A stretch of DNA of 64,000 nt from Bradyrhizobium cenepequi (GTDB lineage Bacteria > Pseudomonadota > Alphaproteobacteria > Rhizobiales > Xanthobacteraceae). Position 1 is the first letter of the stretch, and every line of letters begins with the position of its first letter. This document shows positions 61,410-64,000 of the stretch, one piece after another. The stretch covers positions 62,001 through 126,000 of the forward strand of contig NZ_JAGKJI010000009.1 in the NCBI RefSeq assembly GCF_020329485.1, read 5' to 3'. The position numbers and the translations under genes are program-made. The notes below the pieces were generated by a model. That model did not search any database. It was given only the letters and a program-made list of their open reading frames with translations, and had not been told where the DNA came from.

Positions 61410-63008
61410 TCACCCTGAGGCGCCGGACTTCACCAGCTTGTAGAACACCGAATCCATCAGTGCCTGGAACGAGGCATCGATGATGTTCGGCGACACGCCG
61501 ACCGTCGTCCAGCTCTCGCCGGTCTCATCTTCGCTCTCGATCAGCACGCGCGTCACCGCCTCCGTGCCGCCGTTGAGGATACGCACGCGGTAATCGATCA
61601 GCTTCAATCCATCGATGTATTTCTGATACTTGCCGAGGTCCTTGCGCAAAGCGACGTCGAGCGCGTTCACGGGGCCGTTGCCTTCGGCGGCCGAGATCAG
61701 TCGCTCGCCGGCGACGTCGACCTTCACCACCGCGAGCGCGACCGTGACGCGCTGGCCGAGCGCGTTGTAGCGCTGCTCGACATTGACGTCGAACTGCTCG
61801 ACCTTGAAATATTCCGGTACTTTTCCAAGCGTGCGCCGCGCCAGCAATTCGAACGAGGCGTTGGCGGATTCATAGGCGAAGCCCGCAGCCTCCCGTTCCT
61901 TCAGCTCAGCGACGAGGCGCGTGAGCTTCGGGTCGTTCTTCTCGTAGGGAACGCCGGCGCGGTCGAGCTCGGCGATGACGTTGGAGCGTCCGGCCTGGTC
62001 CGACACCAGCACTTTGCGGTGATTGCCGACGGATTCCGGCGACACGTGCTCGTAGGTGTGCGGGTCCTTCAACACGGCGGAAGCATGGATGCCGGTCTTG
62101 GTGACGAAGGCGCTCTCGCCGACATAAGCCGCGTGCCGGTTGGGCGCGCGGTTGAGCATGTCATCGAGTATGCGCGACACCTTCACCAGCGTCGTCATCT
62201 TCTCGGCCGTGACGCCGATTTCGAAATTGTCGGAGAACTCCTTCTTCAACCGCAGCGTCGGGATCAGCGAGCAGAGGTTGGCGTTGCCGCATCGCTCGCC
62301 TAAGCCGTTCAGCGTGCCCTGGATCTGGCGCGCGCCGGCGCGCACCGCGGCAAGCGAGTTCGCCACGGCCTGCTCGGTGTCGTTATGGGCGTGGATGCCG
62401 AGATGGCTGCCGGGGATGTGGCGCACGACATCGCCGACAATGGTTTCGATCTCGTGCGGCATCGTGCCGCCATTGGTGTCGCACAACACCACCCAGCGCG
62501 CGCCGGCCTCATAGGCGGCCCTGGCGCAGGCCAGAGCGAACTCGGCATTCTCCTTGTAGCCGTCGAAGAAATGCTCGCAATCGACCATCACCTCGCGCCC
62601 CGCAGCCGTCGCCGCGGCGACGCTGTCACGGATCGAAGCGAGGTTCTCCTCATTCGTGGTCTCCAGCGCGACCCGGACCTGATAGGCGCTCGACTTCGCG
62701 ACGAAGCAGATCGCATCCGCCTTCGCCTCCACGATCGCCGCCAAGCCGGGATCGTTGGATGCCGAACGGCCCGGACGCCGCGTCATGCCGAAGGCGGTGA
62801 AGCGCGCATGATCGAATTTCGGTTTTGCCGAGAAGAACTCGGTGTCGGTCGGGTTGGCACCGGGATAGCCGCCCTCGACATAGTCGATGCCGAGTTCGTC
62901 CAGCATCTGTGCGATCACCTGCTTGTCCTGCAGCGTGAAATCAACGCCGTTGGTCTGCGCGCCGTCGCGCAAGGTGGTGTCGAAGAGATAGAGGCGCTCG
63001 CAGCTCAC
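61410..63008 (-). CDS. cimA: Citramalate synthase
   Basis: A 532-residue DRE-TIM aldolase of the CimA type. LFDTTLRDGAQTNGVDF starts the TIM barrel; metal-site residues are in GIHAHNDTEQAVANSLAAVRAG and LNGLGERCGNANL; the LeuA-type regulatory C-domain follows (SFELLARRTLG... to the end). It condenses pyruvate and acetyl-CoA to (R)-citramalate for isoleucine synthesis. GTG 63008 with GGGAGG upstream overlaps the GNAT stop (GTGA). Confidence 0.9.
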   Translation of the reverse strand: MSCERLYLFDTTLRDGAQTNGVDFTLQDKQVIAQMLDELGIDYVEGGYPGANPTDTEFFSAKPKFDHARFTAFGMTRRPGRSASNDPGLAAIVEAKADAICFVAKSSAYQVRVALETTNEENLASIRDSVAAATAAGREVMVDCEHFFDGYKENAEFALACARAAYEAGARWVVLCDTNGGTMPHEIETIVGDVVRHIPGSHLGIHAHNDTEQAVANSLAAVRAGARQIQGTLNGLGERCGNANLCSLIPTLRLKKEFSDNFEIGVTAEKMTTLVKVSRILDDMLNRAPNRHAAYVGESAFVTKTGIHASAVLKDPHTYEHVSPESVGNHRKVLVSDQAGRSNVIAELDRAGVPYEKNDPKLTRLVAELKEREAAGFAYESANASFELLARRTLGKVPEYFKVEQFDVNVEQRYNALGQRVTVALAVVKVDVAGERLISAAEGNGPVNALDVALRKDLGKYQKYIDGLKLIDYRVRILNGGTEAVTRVLIESEDETGESWTTVGVSPNIIDASFQALMDSVFYKLVKSGASG

Positions 63009-63517
63009 GATGCGCCTCCCGCGGCAGCGCCATTGGCCAGGGTCTTCTGCATCGTGGTGTTGGCGAGCCACTCCCCCTCAATGCTCAAGCTGTTGCGCTG
63101 CTTGGCGACGTAACCGCGTTTGCGGAAGAAATCCAGCGCGTTGTCGCTGGCATCGACCGAGAGCGTCTTGGTGCCTCGCGCGCCGGCGAGCTTTTCAAGG
63201 GCATCGCATAACATCGCGCCGACGCCCTGCCCCGCTACGCTCGGATGCACATAGAGCAGATCGATGTGGTTGTTGTTCTTCAGCGAAGCAAAGCCGACCG
63301 GCGAATTCTCAACCGTCGCGATCAGCGTCAACTCCCCCGCCAGCTTCTTGCCGAAGTCTACCTCGTCATCCGCCACGGCTGCCCAGGCTTCCTGCTGCGT
63401 TTCGCTGTAATCGTTCCCGGTCAGTTCCTGGATGGCGGCCACGAAGATCGCCGCCAGGATCGGTGTATCCGCCGGCAAGAACGGTCGGAGTGCCGGTTGC
63501 GGGAGTGCCTGTGCCAT
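63005..63517 (-). CDS. GNAT N-acetyltransferase
   Basis: A 170-residue acetyltransferase: IDLLYVHPSVAGQGVGAMLCDALEKLA holds the acetyl-CoA-binding motif, followed by LSVDASDNALDFFRKRGYV. ATG 63517. It is coupled to cimA downstream and starts 4 bases after the small membrane peptide gene. Substrate unknown. Confidence 0.82.
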   Translation of the reverse strand: MAQALPQPALRPFLPADTPILAAIFVAAIQELTGNDYSETQQEAWAAVADDEVDFGKKLAGELTLIATVENSPVGFASLKNNNHIDLLYVHPSVAGQGVGAMLCDALEKLAGARGTKTLSVDASDNALDFFRKRGYVAKQRNSLSIEGEWLANTTMQKTLANGAAAGGAS

Positions 63518-63521
63518 CGGG

Positions 63522-63638
63522 TCAAAAGACTCCCAGAAGTTTCAGGACGAGCAGGATCGCAGCGACAATCACCGCCCACTTGACGAAGATGTAATAGCGC
63601 CAGTGTTTCGGGAAAGGCGTGTCGGGACGGGTCATCAT
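63522..63638 (-). CDS. 38-residue membrane peptide after cysS
   Basis: ATG 63638 overlaps the cysS stop (ATGA) and the frame ends at 63522, four bases before the GNAT gene. The peptide has a polar start (TRPDTPFPKHWRYYIF) and one strong hydrophobic helix (WAVIVAAILLVLKLLGVF). Coupling on both sides and the clear helix support it. Function unknown. Confidence 0.5.
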   Translation of the reverse strand: MMTRPDTPFPKHWRYYIFVKWAVIVAAILLVLKLLGVF

Positions 63639-64000
63639 GCCAATTCCCATGTGGTCACGGGTTTGCCGTCGGCATCCTTGCCGTCCTTCAGCACAACGCC
63701 TTTGGCCGCGAGCTCGTCGCGGATACGATCGGACTCCTTGAAATCCTTTCGCGCCCGCGCGGCTGCCCGATCGGAGACCAGGCCTTCAACCCATTTCGGG
63801 TCGATGCCACTCGCCTGCTGCTTGCGACCCTTCCATTCCACGGCGCTCTGGCCAAGAAAGCCGAGGAACCGGAGCGACGCCGCGAAAGTTCCGCGCGCCT
63901 GTTCATCGTGCACAGCCGCGCTCCGCAATCCATGCAGCGCCGCGATGGTCTGTGCCGTGTTGAGGTCGTCGGACAATGCCTCGACAACAGCCTCCGCCGG
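63635..64000 (-). CDS. cysS: Cysteinyl-tRNA synthetase, C-terminal part (cut by window edge)
   Basis: The frame is open from base 64000 down to the stop at 63635 (121 residues). [15 protein letters not shown] and the C-terminal helical region with [25 protein letters not shown]-like sequence ([15 protein letters not shown] at the end) match the C-terminus of CysS. The enzyme charges tRNA-Cys. The N-terminal catalytic part is outside the window. Confidence 0.87.
   Translation of the reverse strand, partial: [121 protein letters not shown]

Noticed and set aside
1..64000. CRISPR array or rRNA genes
   Set aside because: I saw no array of short direct repeats with spacers and no rRNA sequence anywhere in the window.

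Overview
The window looks like a chromosome segment of a Bradyrhizobium/Rhodopseudomonas-type alphaproteobacterium. Support comes from high GC, a very-long-chain fatty acid locus for lipid A (AcpXL, FabZ/FabF-type enzymes, LpxXL), a second RpoH-type sigma factor, and several dispersed palindromic repeats I associate with this group. The species call is inference.

Region 1 (1-9090) is the right-hand end of an integrative element, probably a prophage early/recombination region. One tightly packed plus-strand operon with many 4-nt overlaps encodes an ERF-type annealing protein, a YqaJ/lambda-type exonuclease, a NinB-like protein with an extra C-terminal region, an HNH nuclease, many small unknown proteins, an excisionase-like protein and a tyrosine integrase. 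At least five tiny hydrophobic peptides sit between the larger genes. The element ends against the 5' half of a tRNA-Gln(UUG)-like gene, broken in the anticodon loop. The other end lies outside the window.

Region 2 (9326-24750, minus strand) is the most interesting part. In transcription order it has an STN-TonB fusion protein, an ECF sigma factor, a FecR-type anti-sigma factor, a trypsin-like protease, a TonB-C-terminal-like protein, a FhaC/TpsB outer-membrane transporter, an ExbB carrying DUF2341 and LamG-like domains, ExbD, an unknown protein, a full TonB, a porin, a periplasmic coiled-coil protein, a PpiC isomerase, an unknown protein, a YbjN-like protein and another TonB-C-terminal-like protein. 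It resembles the Pseudomonas aeruginosa Vre signalling genes joined to the PdtB/ExbB2/ExbD2 cluster, as I recall them. No secreted TpsA partner and no TonB-dependent receptor are present. My reading is a surface-signalling-controlled, proton-motive-force-coupled outer-membrane export or surface system with four TonB-type C-terminal domains.

Region 3 (25040-39803) is mixed: a DUF2231 membrane protein with a PQQ/sorbosone-dehydrogenase-like lipoprotein, an RpoH paralogue, a repeat-rich stretch holding an MFS remnant and a strongly folded repeat, SoxC-like molybdenum sulfite dehydrogenase with a cytochrome c, an amino-acid permease, a cytochrome P450, an SRPBCC protein, a HerA-like ATPase, an AhpD-like protein, MgtC and a ParB-like protein.

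Region 4 (39995-44367) is the acpXL-fabZ-fabF2-fabF1-lpxXL cluster that makes and attaches the very-long-chain acyl group of lipid A. FabF2 lacks the catalytic cysteine, and no alcohol dehydrogenase gene lies before lpxXL.

Region 5 (44487-64000) carries a polyamine-type binding protein with an aminotransferase and a rhodanese, tandem Kup potassium transporters, MotA/MotB, an SDR, TerC, an RraA-like protein, phosphatidylserine synthase and decarboxylase, an Atm1-type ABC exporter, a LOG-family protein, a VOC protein, citramalate synthase, a GNAT acetyltransferase, a 38-residue membrane peptide and the C-terminal part of cysteinyl-tRNA synthetase, cut by the window edge.
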